Source of the DNA: Pyrenochaeta sp. MPI-SDFR-AT-0127 | Taxonomy: Eukaryota > Ascomycota > Dothideomycetes > Pleosporales > Cucurbitariaceae | Assembly: GCA_020747015.1 (NCBI GenBank) | Contig: JAGTJM010000064.1 | Coordinates: forward strand, 62,001-126,000 | Direction of reading: 5' to 3' | DNA: 64,000 nucleotides | Part shown: one piece after another, positions 1-11,983 of the stretch | Numbering within the stretch: the stretch's first letter is position 1 | How the letters are laid out: each line of letters starts with the position of its first letter | Made by a program: the position numbers and the translations under genes | The notes under the pieces: generated by a model | The model's database searches: none | Told to the model about the DNA's origin: nothing | What the model saw: the letters and a program-made list of their open reading frames with translations, nothing else

Positions 1-3000
1 GTCGAGGCGGACGGCGTTTCGTGGTCGATGACTTCAGCGGAGGGGCAGGTTAGCTTGAGGGACCTGAGGGTTGAGTCGCGAACGTCTGTTGACACGGCTC
101 AGTCAGCGCACCGTCGATAACTTCGGGACTGATGCGCACCTGGGGATAAAGTCGGCATTTCAATGAGTGATGAATGTTCATGATACCATCCAATTGCAAA
201 GATTGGGAGACGAGGCTCTCAGGGCCGCCAATGCCGGTACCCGCGTCTGATAGCTTGTCCCCAGGCTCAGCTCAGCTCAGATGTCGCTTCTAAGTAGCCT
301 GGTTGGAGCCCGGCGGCGCGTTCAGAGGGCAAGATTTCGAGAATTGGTCGCATCTGTGGCGAAAATCCCGCAGAGGCTTTCCTGGACGTCGACATTGCGA
401 AAAGCAAGCCTGGTTCACGTCGACCCAGCCTCACTGCACCGAAGCAGCCCTGGCGGTTGTGTCAACCACTCAGAACGAGCAGCAGGGGACGAGGGTGCCA
501 GTCACGCCGGTTGACGTGTGACGATGCCTGGACCGCCTGCATGGCGGAACCCACGTCGCTCCCGCTCTGATTGGGTTGGACGCTCGGCTATCTGCTTCAG
601 CCATGGCAACATTGCAGTGGACGTCAGGTCTCTCACTCGCACACTGGCTGTGTAACCAACAACCTCCCCAAGTCCGCGCCGTTTAAGGGCTTTGCACTTC
701 CTATGATAGAAGCAGGTGCCATCTCCAACCCTGGAAATGCATACGTCAGAAATCCTGCTTGGAGTGTGCTTCGAGAATTAATCCCCGTGTTCGTAAGCTC
801 CCACGCAATGTCTATGCGTTACTTTCACGGTCGATTTCCAATGCGGTTTGAGAGGCTGTTCTGCTCTCCAGTCATGATTGTGGCCCACGAATCTCGCTCA
901 CATGTTCCTGACCAGATGAACAATATTTCTATAATTTTCTATCATCTTACCAGGCATACTCTTTTCGGGATATAGATTCCCGAACAATCATTGGAGATAA
1001 AATATGCAACAGATCTCTCAACAATGGTTGAAAGAGAAGTAAGGTTCTTTGGTACGGAGCCTGAAGGGACAATGATTCACAGCCAGCACCATATAAATAC
1101 TGTCCTCCACTGGCATTACTCGCCTGCAAACCTAAACGTCTAGCCAGAGTAGTATCTGAAAGTCTGGCTAGCTAACATACGTACCCCCTGCGTGATGTTA
1201 ATCGGTCTAACTCGTGGGTGTGCTTGCCAATCAGGTTAGCGGGGCGGTACATCACGTCGCTGCGCTGCTAACCGGTCCATCTTGATGACTCTCGTCTGAA
1301 AGCCGCACGAGCGGCAGCAACACCCTTGTCGACATTTGAGTGGACTAGAGATTCATCGTATAGGAGTTAGATAAACATGATTTCGCTCGAGGCGGCTCCG
1401 ACATACTTTGTGATGTTGATAGATCAATATACTCAATATACCTTTTATAATATTCAGTATTATGTACGTGGCATTATCTCTCTGGAATTACTTAAACATA
1501 TTCTCACGCTGTACCAGTATTCTGAAGTCTGATCCGTCGCTCCATTTTAAAGTCTGCAATCCCCACACCTTCCCTCAATCTACCAAGACCCAACATGGCG
1601 CCAGCAGGGTTAGCCCATGGAGGAGTGACTTCTAACATTACCCCTTTCACAAATTTACGACCCAGTGGCTCGCCTATATGAGCTTTGCGTGCCAGTGACC
1701 ATGAATCTCCATTGCTTTCTTAGTATTACAGCAAATGAGTCATGAGAGATATGTAAGTACCAGTGATGGATAGCACATTGAGTCTAACATTAACGCATTT
1801 CTGACCTTGGAAAGACTGTCAAGCAGGCATAAGCTACTGTTTTTTTCAGGTCACTCTCCATGCTAAGGTATGGATTCATTTTGCATGCAGCTGGGGCCAG
1901 GCATCTCGCCCTGTAAATACTATTCTCATATGATTAATACGTGATGGACATAAATTACCCAATCTAACATTATATTCCCATTCGCAAAAGCTCTCATGCG
2001 ACACTCTCAAATGTACTCTGGCACAGCCACTTTTGCAGCCTAGCGGCTAAACTCATTGTCTCAATTATGGCATTAAATTTCTTGTAGCAACCTTGAGAAC
2101 CATAGATTATATTGTTTGAAAAATCTCTTAGCGTAAAACCCGGAAAGTTCGGAGTGACCAAAGGTGCCCTAAGAACAGGGCCCTATGCGCTGTGATGATA
2201 GCTTCATGATTGTAAGACCTACGGCATTCAACATGATTACGATCAATGATAGATCTCAGTGTTGTTTCTGAAACGCCATTTCGTCTGTACGACAACATGA
2301 GCTTCAACATTCAAGCTCCAGGTTTTGCATGCATATCGTTAGACTCCGAAGGTAGAGCTAAATACGCAAATATAGCCAATTTTGCGATGATTCAATATTT
2401 ACGCCTAAAATAAATCCGTCAAAACATATACAAGGCTGTTGCAACTTGCCAGTGCTCTCACTCCGAGCCCATTACCCATGCCCATGATACAGACACTCTG
2501 ACTCCTTCGGTACACAATCAAGGCTCAATACAATGAATGGTGTTTCTTGGTAGGCACCTACGATGCTTGTCTAGTTTCTATGATTAATATGCCTCGTTTT
2601 TGACTTGTATATTGATGAGTGGAAGCAAGTTCTAAGCATATGCTATTTGCTAGTCAAATATTCTTGTGCTCATCAACAAAGGCCAAGAGCATCTAGACAA
2701 AAAATGCTATCACCATGTTCACTTCTATAGCACTTAGGGAGGTTCAAGAACTTATCTTTCGACACACCATTTGCAAATGGTTTACTCAAAATCCAACTAA
2801 AGCTGTGGAAAGGTCCCCCTGGAGATTTACTTCAGAGAACACAGCAGCTTCTATAGTCGAGCTTACCACAAAAGAGTAAGTAGACTATTGTAATGTGTTT
2901 AAAATCCTCTACTAAGAGCAATTTACTGCTGTAAGTTGGCTGATTGTGCTTGTGGTATATGTCAGGAAGGTGAAGTCATCGACTCCTACTGCTTGTCGTT

Positions 3001-3421
3001 GAGTCTTTTTTAGCGGCAATATTGTTTCATGGATGCCAACTGAAGGCGCTCCTCCAGCTACTGATTTAGGCAAGGACAAACAACATCGTCTAGGAGATAA
3101 AAACTGATGATATAGCTTACATAAGCTGCATGTTGAAAGCTGACTTACGTGATGATCCGTGCGTATCATTGATGATGTAACGCGGCATTGCTCGGAACGC
3201 TTGATTTGCTGTCTCTCGAGTGGTGTAGTAGAACGGTGCTGAAGTGTGCAGTGATTATTGAACATTGCAACTAAACTGAAACGGGACACGCCAAAGTTCA
3301 CGTGCGGGGCGATAAGAGATGCATGCCCATAGCAAACGATTCGATAGCTGTTCCGGACTCCGATCGACTACACCACAGACATTGAGAACCTAATGCAAGG
3401 AAGCACACCACATCCTGTAAT
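1..3421. other. Gene-poor left flank
   Basis: I see no supported gene here. From about 1350 onward the sequence is AT-rich with many short homopolymers. The longest open stretches on both strands lack recognisable domains. A 54-codon open frame at 2715-2879 (+) has ordinary amino-acid composition but no family I recognise and no splice partners. The last 100 bases are presumably the promoter and 5' leader of the Zn2Cys6 gene that begins at 3422. Confidence 0.6.
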
Positions 3422-6082
3422 ATGGTCGAAACGAAGCCCAGCGCTCAGCCTCACTCGCCAACTTCGGCGTCAAAACCCAGCGGGGGACGGCAACGGGTCA
3501 TCTCGTCTTGCCTAACATGTCGGCGCCGAAAGGTTAAGTGTGACCATGCGCATCCAGTTTGCGGCTCTTGCACTCGAGGAAATCATATCTGCACATGGAC
3601 GGATCAGGTACAAGCGTCGACGGGCATCGGAAGAATATCGAAACCCGTTAATGTTGGCAACTCAAAGGTTGTGAAGAACAGTGACGTTCAAGCCCGACTT
3701 GATCGACTCGAACTGCTGTTGGAGAAAGCGGTCGCAGGACAGAGCATAAATCCAGCTCCTTCCGTCAGGTCTAGTGTTGAATTTGAGAGGAGAGAACTAG
3801 ACGCACAACTGACGCCGTCTTCGAACAGTCAAACTTCTCATGGCGGTGGTATGGCATCCGACGATGGTGATGGTACGCTACTTCTGGACGGTGGACAGTC
3901 CCAATTCGTTTCTTCTCTGCATTACGCGTTGCTCGCAGACGAGGTGAGTATAGTCGGTCTCCCATACCGTTGCTCCCTCTGCGATGTGATTGTGGAACTA
4001 CTACGTTTTAGGTTTATATCGGAGTATCCCAATTGATGTATGCTGACAATGTTGCAGATTCAGGATATTAAAGCTCTATTGGGTGACAAGAGTGACGAAG
4101 AGAGAAAAGAAGCACCGCAAAGCAGTCTAGTCGATCTACTTTCACTAGGCCGTGCAGGTGGGGGCCCCAACCTCGAACAGCTGTTACCGAACACCCAGGA
4201 GCATCGTGATACGCTGCTAGATGTTTATTTTGCGAACGTGGATCCGATGGTGAGAATAACACATAAGCCGACAGTACTTCGCAAATTCTCGTCATACAAT
4301 CGCGAGGCTCACCCAATTGCTTTTGCTATTTTCTTCTCTGCTATAAATTCCCTACCCCCCAAAATTGTGCTGAACAAGTTTGGCGATAGTAAGGAAGTTC
4401 TTTTAGACCGCTTTCAGCTCGGTGTCGAAATATCACTTGCTAGGGAAAACTATTTAACGACCTCAAGTCTGGAGATCTTCCAGGGATTTGTTTTGTGGCT
4501 GACTTGTATCACCAAAGAAGAAGACATGGGTAAGTCTAATATCACAATTCGAGACTGTATAGCTCACAGCAGGACTAGGTAAAGCCTGGGTATTATTAGG
4601 TATTGCGTTCCGCATTGCCTTGAACCAGGGTCTTCACCGGGATCCATCTCTTTTTCCAGCCGGATCGATGGATGCCATTACTATCGAGCTACGCCGTCGA
4701 ATGTGGCATCAACTAGGTCATCTAGAATTTCGTGCAGCTGAATGTAAAGGACAGGAGCCAAGTATATCCGAAGACTTCTACACCACATTGTTCCCGCGCA
4801 ATATAGACGACGAAGAGCTTGTCGATGGAGCAAGCCCAGGCCCGGCGCCTTATGATGAAGAAAAGTTTACTTCGATGTCTTTTCAACTTGTCAGGTATAT
4901 GGGTATGCGAGCATTGCGCCGGATAGTTCAGAGTACTTATCGCCTCGAGCGACGCATGTTAGACTCTGGGCTTCATGGAACATCTCATCCAGATCCTGCA
5001 CAGGAACTCCGAAATCTTTATGAGCAGATCAAGGTCATGCTTGACGAAGCTCATGAGGAGAACCAAAGGAAATATCTACGATACTTGAACCCGGAGATAC
5101 CAATGCAGAGACTGACGCTGGGATTGGCCTCACTCCTAGAGTGGCGGTGCTACTTACTATTCTGGCTTCGCATGCCGCGTGCCTATCGCGATCTCGTTTT
5201 CTCGGATGACATACGCCGCTCGTGAGTGATCTTCCATCCAACGTTCCTTGATAGGGGAAGCCTGCAGCTGCTAAACGCACACAGTATCTTCGAGAAGTCT
5301 GTAAATTGCATTGAGACGCTCAATGGAGCTGCTGCTGATGTAGATGCAGCTCGTTTTCAATGGCACATCGGTTTGTCATCCTAATGATGGAACGTCACAT
5401 GCTAATGGGTTCAAGGTGGTATCGCCTCTTTCCAAGCTATCATGCATGTTCTATCGGAGCTTCGCAATCCATTGTTTGATGCTCCAGACCGGCAACGTGC
5501 GCTGAGAGCCTTGCAGATGTCACGCATTCTCCGTGAAAACAATGGTGCCAAGGCATGGCAAGCTGTCAGGAACATGATCGACAAAGTTGTAGCAGAGAAC
5601 AACACATCTCTGAGGAGCCAAATGCAAAGTTCTAGTTCATTCGCCAATTCTACCGTACCGTTGTCTACGGCTATCCAGATGGGGAACCCATCGAACAGCA
5701 ATATTCCCCTATATTCGGCAATGGGAGCTATACCTAGCTATGCTATACATGGTTCGTCTGGACAAAAGGCTCAGCAGACAATGCCAGTACAATCGCATCA
5801 AGCACAGTCTCAAGCGGAGATTCTACAGCCAATAGCTACTTTGCAGGATCAGACAGCTCCATGCTGGGACGACATCAATCTAAACAATATAAATAACATT
5901 GTAGGAGACGTTCAACCGACTCCCGGCGTTGTACCGGATTTCGATTTTGTGAGTTCTTTTGGCAATGGCCGGTTGCTCATGACTGACCATATCAGGGGTT
6001 TTGGGGCGATCCCTTCAACTACGAGAATGAGCCGGCTGCGATGCCTCTGCAGGACAGTTACTTTCCACCATGGACTGGATGA
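3422..6082 (+). CDS. Zn2Cys6 fungal-specific transcription factor
   Basis: Nuclear regulator of the Gal4-type class, about 780 aa. Residues 30-57 hold six cysteines spaced C-x2-C-x6-C-x6-C-x2-C-x6-C with the basic stretch RRRKVKC, which binds two zinc ions and contacts CGG-type half sites. A short linker/coiled segment (ARLDRLELLLEKAV) follows, then a fungal_trans middle-homology domain, seen as GKAWVLLGIAFRIALNQGLH and RRRMWHQLGHLEF. I read six exons with introns 3944-4057, 4530-4578, 5222-5284, 5371-5415 and 5949-5995. Each has a GT donor and AG acceptor and restores frame. The last intron replaces a longer read-through tail with an aromatic C-terminus ending PPWTG. The start is the first ATG, 30 codons before the cluster. 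Target genes are not evident; its downstream neighbour is a membrane protein. Confidence 0.9.
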
Positions 6083-7351
6083 CGAGACAAAGACACAAGC
6101 TATACCTATGGATCCTCAGTGGTGGCGTGGCTCGGGCACCATGATTGAACAGCGCCGAGGCATTGCCGTCAGCACATAAACGACGCCCATTGCAAGGTAG
6201 AGGAACAGCTTTGAGATTTCAATGGAAGGAGTTGCTGCGGGCCTGAGACTCACTTTAGTTGGAGTGGAACAAACCCAACAAATGTAAGCTATATAGAAGT
6301 ATCGGACTCGGATGCCTTGAGCAACTACAGGAGACGCTAGTTAGTCCGGCACGATGGAGTTGGGCTAGGAGGGGCGCCAAAGCCCCGTGACTGAAGCCAG
6401 TAGGCGCTCGCTTCATGGATAATGCACTCATGTTGGTTTGTAGGGGGTGTCCAGATGCTGAAGACCACAAGGGGGATCTGCTCCACAGGGCGAAGAACCA
6501 TGCGAGTTGCCTTGAATGCATTGGCTGTGCAGCACGATGCCTGAGCAGTAGCGTAGCCAAAGCCAGCTTAATTTGACCGCACATGCCGTTTGGTGACATG
6601 TTGTGTGTCTACGGTGAAAACCGGTGAAGATCATGGCGCGCCATTGCGCCAGCACGAAGGGCTGCAAGGGCTGTGAGCTGAGCACGAATTGGTGGCTTGC
6701 GAGGCGCCCTCGCCATGCATACAAGGCGCGGTTGCAACAAGGTCAACAAGGTCAACAAGGTCTTCATGGTCCACGAAAGGATCAAAGACGCAGCCGAGTG
6801 TTCCAAGACGCCCATATGCTGTTCGCAGCCGACAGCAAGCGGGGGCAGGAGGATGCGGTCACGATTCCCAGCAACCAAGTTTCAGGAACAGCCGGCAGCT
6901 AGGCTGGAAAAAGCCGCTGGCTTCGTCGCCAATGCTGGATCTAAATATGTTATCCGGCGCTGTCCCAGGGAGCATGCGTTGCCGGGTTAGGCAAAAGCCC
7001 TGGCGGCGCGGGGACGGGAGGCTGCGCAAGCTGGTGCGCGGATCCACAGCTGAGGCTGAGACTCGAACATGTCTGACATTGACGCTCTTGCTGTTTTGTT
7101 CTGTCCTCACGCTCTTTACCACGTTGGTTTGCGCGAGCCAGCCGATTCTTGGTCTCCTGATTCTTCCTCCTCATCCGTCTTGCTGCCCCCCCATACTTGC
7201 GCGCGGCGCCTCGCAGAAGCTTCCATTGAGCCCCGACCACGACATTTGCACGGGGCTGAGCTGTGTTTACCCTCACCCTTTCTGCCCTCTACCAACAACA
7301 GCGGGGACCTCGGACACACCAGAACGCCCATAGCAAACATACAGGGCGAGC
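6083..7351. other. Intergenic region
   Basis: No supported gene. Several GC-rich overlapping open frames on both strands lack any domain and contradict each other. A 9-base unit (caaggtcaa) is repeated about three times near 6735-6765. The pyrimidine-rich stretch before 7352 is a likely promoter/leader of the MARVEL gene. Confidence 0.6.
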
Positions 7352-8432
7352 ATGCGGGTTCCGCAGAGTTATATCCAGAAATGCAAGGTGGTGGCACATG
7401 TCTTCCAGGTCGTCTTCATCTTTGTGGCGGCATGTCTCACAATTTCCGTCATGGCCAAGGAAGGGTCGACAGGCGGATCTACTAAGTTCTTCTTCTCCAT
7501 GGTATGTGCTACGGCGCCAGAGACCCTGAAGTGCTGGGATAGACGAGAGCGTACAAGACTATCAGGCGGCGACTCGAGTGCCACAGGCTAACACCCATAC
7601 CAGTGTCTCCTCTCCATTCCCGCAATAATCTACCTTGTCATGGTCCCCATGTGGTCTCGTGCCCAGCGGTTTGCGAACGCATATGCCTTCCTTGCCGTCG
7701 ACGCCCTATACACCGTCTTCTGGTTCGCAGCCTTCATAGCAGTCGCCATGTGGAACAGCCACGGCATCAAGGAAGGTGCCAAGGAGAAGAAGATCCCAGA
7801 CAGCGAGAGAAACTGCACCACATTCAAATACGGGAGCGAGAGCAAGTGTACCGTTAGTAAGGCGGCTGTCGGTGTCGGCGCAGCAGTCTTGTACGTTCCT
7901 CCCTCCGTGTAGATGAAAGTTATACTCGAGAGTAACACTAACGTACCGAAGCATCCTCTTTGCCATAACCACCGCTGTAAGCGCCTACTATCTCACAAAG
8001 TTCCTGAAGGAAGGTGTTCTCCCCTACGAATCCGCCGCTCCGAACCCTCACCACGTCTCCGGTGAAACATCAAAAGACAACGCTTGGTCGACAGAAATAG
8101 AGACTGGGCACCGCGAGTCCACCGACTCCGTCGATCGACATACTGAGCACGGTGGTAACCAGCAGGAGGACGAATACGCACTACTACATTCTACCGAGAC
8201 GGACGAGGGCCGGCATCCTGGCCGGCCACTGAGCTGGGGCGAAGAAAGAGCTGGTGGCTATGGCAGGCCGGTGCCACCGTATGCGGATTACAGGGACGGG
8301 CCCGGCACTGGTTCGGATGCGTTGAGTCCTGGCGGATACGACGAGTATAGACGGGAGGCTGGTGCTCCGGGTGCCAGTTTTGAGGGGAAACAGACTGGAA
8401 GTGGGTACAGCTTCAGTGGTGGAGGTCGGTGA
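7352..8432 (+). CDS. MARVEL-like four-helix membrane protein
   Basis: Integral membrane protein of about 305 aa. Three exons: introns 7502-7603 (acceptor preceded by a gctaaca branch) and 7891-7951, both restoring frame. Four hydrophobic segments are visible: residues about 14-33 (VVAHVFQVVFIFVAACL), the start of exon 2 (LLSIPAIIYLVMVPMW), FLAVDALYTVFWFAAFIAVA, and VLFILFAITTAVSAYY at the exon 2/3 junction. Between helices 3 and 4 is a loop with two cysteines (NC, KC). This is the MARVEL / non-classical-export arrangement of fungal plasma-membrane proteins. A hydrophilic C-tail of about 150 residues, rich in G, E, S and Y, follows and is probably cytoplasmic and disordered. Family placement rests on topology and length, not on a catalytic motif; a generic tetraspan protein is the alternative. 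Confidence 0.8.
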
Positions 8433-9779
8433 GACGAGACTACATTCCATTGAAAACAGTAGCGGTGGTTTTGTAATGTGTCGTCTTTCACATAGTTCCC
8501 CTTGTCCTGCAGTTTAGCGAAGTTCCAATGCATAGCATCTTGTGTCTCTTGTATGGTTTCGAGCCTAATTTCATTACCATGTTAGACGGATTGCAGCATT
8601 TTTACGACACATATCGCGCTCTAGTGAACTCCTAAAATTTTCAACTCTCTCAACCAACCATGGCCTATGCAAGGTATCTCACTTCCGTAGCATACTTCAT
8701 CATCCCCCAAGATTCTGGCCGTGCACAAAGGCATCACTGTTGACTGGTCGCCCATCGCAATTGCCGCGCTATACATAACATCTTGACATATGTGTATGAG
8801 CGCTATCAGTTTGCAGCTCTACGAACTCGAAGCGAAACTAGGATTCCGAAAATGTTGATCACCGAACTCTTACCGTAGATAGTAGATACTCGTATCATTA
8901 TGACGCAAACGCTGCTGCCGACGGCCTCATGAACGCATAGAGACGACGAATAGTTATCATAAACACGTGGGACCTTATTGAGCCAGGTCGTCCCAGCGCC
9001 AGAGATGCAAGAACCATAACTCCTGGAAAAGGGATACAACACCAGACACATTTTTCCCTTGCGCTCCATATACAGATACAGTCGCGGCATGACAGGCAGC
9101 GTACAAACGAAGAATCGAGGCGAGAATCTCAACTGCTCCTCGGACTGTCATGCCAATCGACCAAGGTTAGGTGTACGGGCGTGAAGAAGATGTGTATGGT
9201 GAAGCAATGGAAACGCGATGCAAGCAATTCGAGAACCTCGCCAAGGACTGAATATATGAGAGCGAGATTGTATGGAAGCACAGTGCGTAGTAAGTAGTGC
9301 CGTACTGCACTTTCAAGACTGTCGCCACAGGATGGTGATGCCGGAAATGTGGTTGGGCACGCAGCAACCCAAGGCGTTGTGCAAGGCGGAACAAGGATGT
9401 GATTGGGGCCGATTTGTTGCAAGCGAGCCTCGGCTGACGATGGATGTAGATGGATAGGGAACTTGTTTCATGGCATTTCCCAACGTCTGCACACCCATGG
9501 CCTCGGGCTAGCAGCCGCTGAGGCTCCAATATCACGGCTACTGAACAACAGCGCCAGTTCGTTGTTCTTGCTGCTGTCTCTGCCACGAAGCGCTCACGTG
9601 CAGCAACCTACTAATCATCCTGGCTCGCCCGATGGTTGTTTTGTAATCACGCAGCTTCAAGGTCCAGAGGGCTTCCTTACTTCAGGAACGATCATGTCAT
9701 GTTATGAACCCTTCGCCTGCCATCAGGGCATGTTCAGCGCCTTGTGCAGATTCGCTACAGGCCTCCACAGAACATCGCC
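8433..9779. other. Intergenic region
   Basis: No gene supported. Open frames of 60-139 codons on the minus strand between 8806 and 9586 overlap each other, begin without plausible context and show no domain. Upstream of 9780 is the probable promoter of the glutathione transferase gene. Confidence 0.55.
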
Positions 9780-11037
9780 ATGACCACATCCAAAGTGAGC
9801 CCTACTGACTACACCACCCACCGCTTCCTTGCATCGGCCTATCTTACTAACGCCTCTGCTGCGTAGCTCCTGTGCCGCGATACTGTTAACGCCAATGGTC
9901 AATTGGATCAAACGCCATCTACCTTCCGCAATTCGGTCCCTTCGGAGCGCTTCGCTGCCGAGAAAGGTCGCTACCTACTATATGTCAACTATGTTTGCCC
10001 GTGGGCCCACCGCGCCATTATTGTCCATGCGCTCAAGGGGTTGGAGGAAATTGTGCAGCTGGTAGAGGTGGATGCAAAAGATCCGACCCATGGCTGGTAC
10101 TTTTCAGGCTTGAGAGGCCCAGAGCAAGATCCCATCTACGGTGTGAGGTGGCTGAAAGAATTGTATCATAAAGCCAACCCATATTACACAGGCAGGATCA
10201 CCATACCTTTACTGTGGGACAAGCAGCACAGTAGGCACTCATCTAAGGATATTGCTTCGATAGACTTCAACTGACACCATCAGATACTGTGGTGAACAAC
10301 GAGAGCGCCGACATTATACGCATCCTGTTCGAGGCCTTCGACCACCTCTTGCCTCTCAATCTTCGCGAAGCGACCAAAGGTGCGGCCGCATTTGTTCCCC
10401 AGCACCTCCGGACTGAAATCGACTTGCTCAATGCCTGGGTGTATGACACGGTCAACAATGGCGTCTATAAGGTGGGATTTGCAACATCCCAGGCAGCTTA
10501 CAACGAGCACCTTGCCAGGCTGTTCCAGTCCCTGGATCGGCTTGAGGACCACCTCTCACAACCTGGCCACTACCCTTACATTTTTGGTCAGTACATTACC
10601 GAGGCCGACATACGCCTCTATACCACCCTAGTCCGGTTCGATGTTGCATATTATACCCTCTTCAAATGCAATCTGAAGATGATTCGACTAGATTACCCTC
10701 GTCTTCATGCCTGGCTCAGACGCTTGTATTGGAATGAAGGCTCAGAGACTGGCAGAGGCGCTTTTCAGAGCACGACACACTTCGATGTGGTACGCACACG
10801 CACCCATTCCAGGCGTTTTGCATAGTGAACATGTGCTGACTTTACTAGATCAAACGAGGATACTCTTCCGTCACTGCTGGCAACGGCATAGTACCAGCTG
10901 GTCCAGTGCCCCCATCATGCCGCTTTAGATATGTTAGCGAGCACCATTTCACCACAACAGCACTTGCCGTCCAGTTCCGATGCATGTCTCATCATATTAC
11001 TCTAGGCATCTTTGATACGAAGAATCAAATCCTGTGA
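9780..11037 (+). CDS. Glutathione S-transferase, omega/ECM4 (glutathionyl-hydroquinone reductase) type
   Basis: Cytosolic thiol transferase of the yeast ECM4/GTO and bacterial YqjG family, which reduces glutathionyl-hydroquinones and related adducts through an active-site cysteine. The signature NYVCPWAHR puts that cysteine near residue 49. Conserved family blocks follow: RITIPLLWDK, VVNNESADIIRIL, the helical C-domain with TEADIRLYTTLVRFDVAY, and FKCNLKMIRLDYPRLHAWLRR cut here to its recognisable core LHAWLRRLYW. Four exons with introns 9795-9866, 10231-10283 and 10790-10848; the first exon encodes only MTTSK. In the last exon the literal frame runs to a stop at 11035-11037 (about 357 aa). 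After PAGPVP, however, another frame reads on to IMPL and a stop at 10926-10928, which looks more like the family's usual end. A C5 run at 10909-10913 may have lost a base. Confidence 0.87.
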
Positions 11038-11983
11038 TGTACTCCATAAGGGAGGCGCATTTTACCTGAAATCTATATGCTATTTAATTTGTTGATCTTA
11101 GTTTATACCTTTCTCTGCCTACTTTTTTCTAGGGTTATGTAGAGGCTTAGTGTTTATAATACTATATAAATATAGTAAGGTAGACTATTATTTAAGACTT
11201 TGATAAATATAGAAAATTGAGTATAAATTTGATTATAGTAAATAACAATTCTCTAAAATATTGTTGAATTTCAGTGGGGGGTTAGTATAATAGGTAACTT
11301 ATTTGTGCAGGCAGCTTGCCTATACGGTAAGCTGTACTAAACTATTTTCCGTTCTATTACATTTTGTCTCTATACCTGCTGGGTGTCTTCTAACAACTGT
11401 TGGCCAAAAGATCTCTAACTATTTTTATTGCAAAGCTCTCCAAGGTCACTATGCAAGCGATTCTATAATTATGTTATGGGCGCTCTCTGAAGCATACTTT
11501 TCCCGGCGACTGACATTTCCGACAGATTAAGCTCTGTGATCCTCTCTTATCTTTGTGGCTTTCTCCAAACTCTAGTGCTTGTTCGTTTCATCCTCAAAGG
11601 GGACTTTAAAAGGAGCACTCTGCGCGCGCGGTTTCTTCAGTTTTTTCTTAGGGGCCATCTGCTACATCTACGCTGAAAGACCTAACGAGCGCTAGAGCAA
11701 GGGGGAATACTCACTGTCGCTGGAGATAATTAGGCAACTTTTCGGCATAAGGATTGGGTTTTAAGGTCTTTAACTTGTCTATACATCTTATAAAGGAAAT
11801 ATCCAACCGATGTTTGGATTTTGCAAAGTCACAGAATACCGAACGCTCAAGCCCCACTAGCACTACAATATTATCAAAATATGCGTAGAGTTTCTTCAAC
11901 AACACTTCAATAAACAATATGCAGTCAGCAGTCATTCGAAAACCCAGGTAGCCGTACCTCCAAATGATGCACTCTCATCAGAA
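11038..11983. other. AT-rich intergenic region with possible degraded coding remnants
   Basis: About 11040-11300 is strongly AT-rich. On the minus strand, 11572-11658 encodes a 28-codon lysine-rich start (MAPKKKLKKPRAQSAPFKVP) cut off by a stop. 11711-11935 is a 74-codon frame with no recognised domain. I could not join them by a frame-consistent intron and treat both as possible remnants, not genes. Confidence 0.45.

Noticed and set aside
2912..3301. 129-codon minus-strand frame divergent from the first Zn2Cys6 gene
   Set aside because: No recognisable domain, odd composition and no intron support. It is more likely promoter sequence.
6250..7530. Overlapping open frames upstream of the MARVEL gene
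   Set aside because: They conflict with each other on both strands, lack domains and have no consistent splice sites.
8806..9586. Minus-strand open frames before the glutathione transferase
   Set aside because: No motif, no start context, and they overlap one another.
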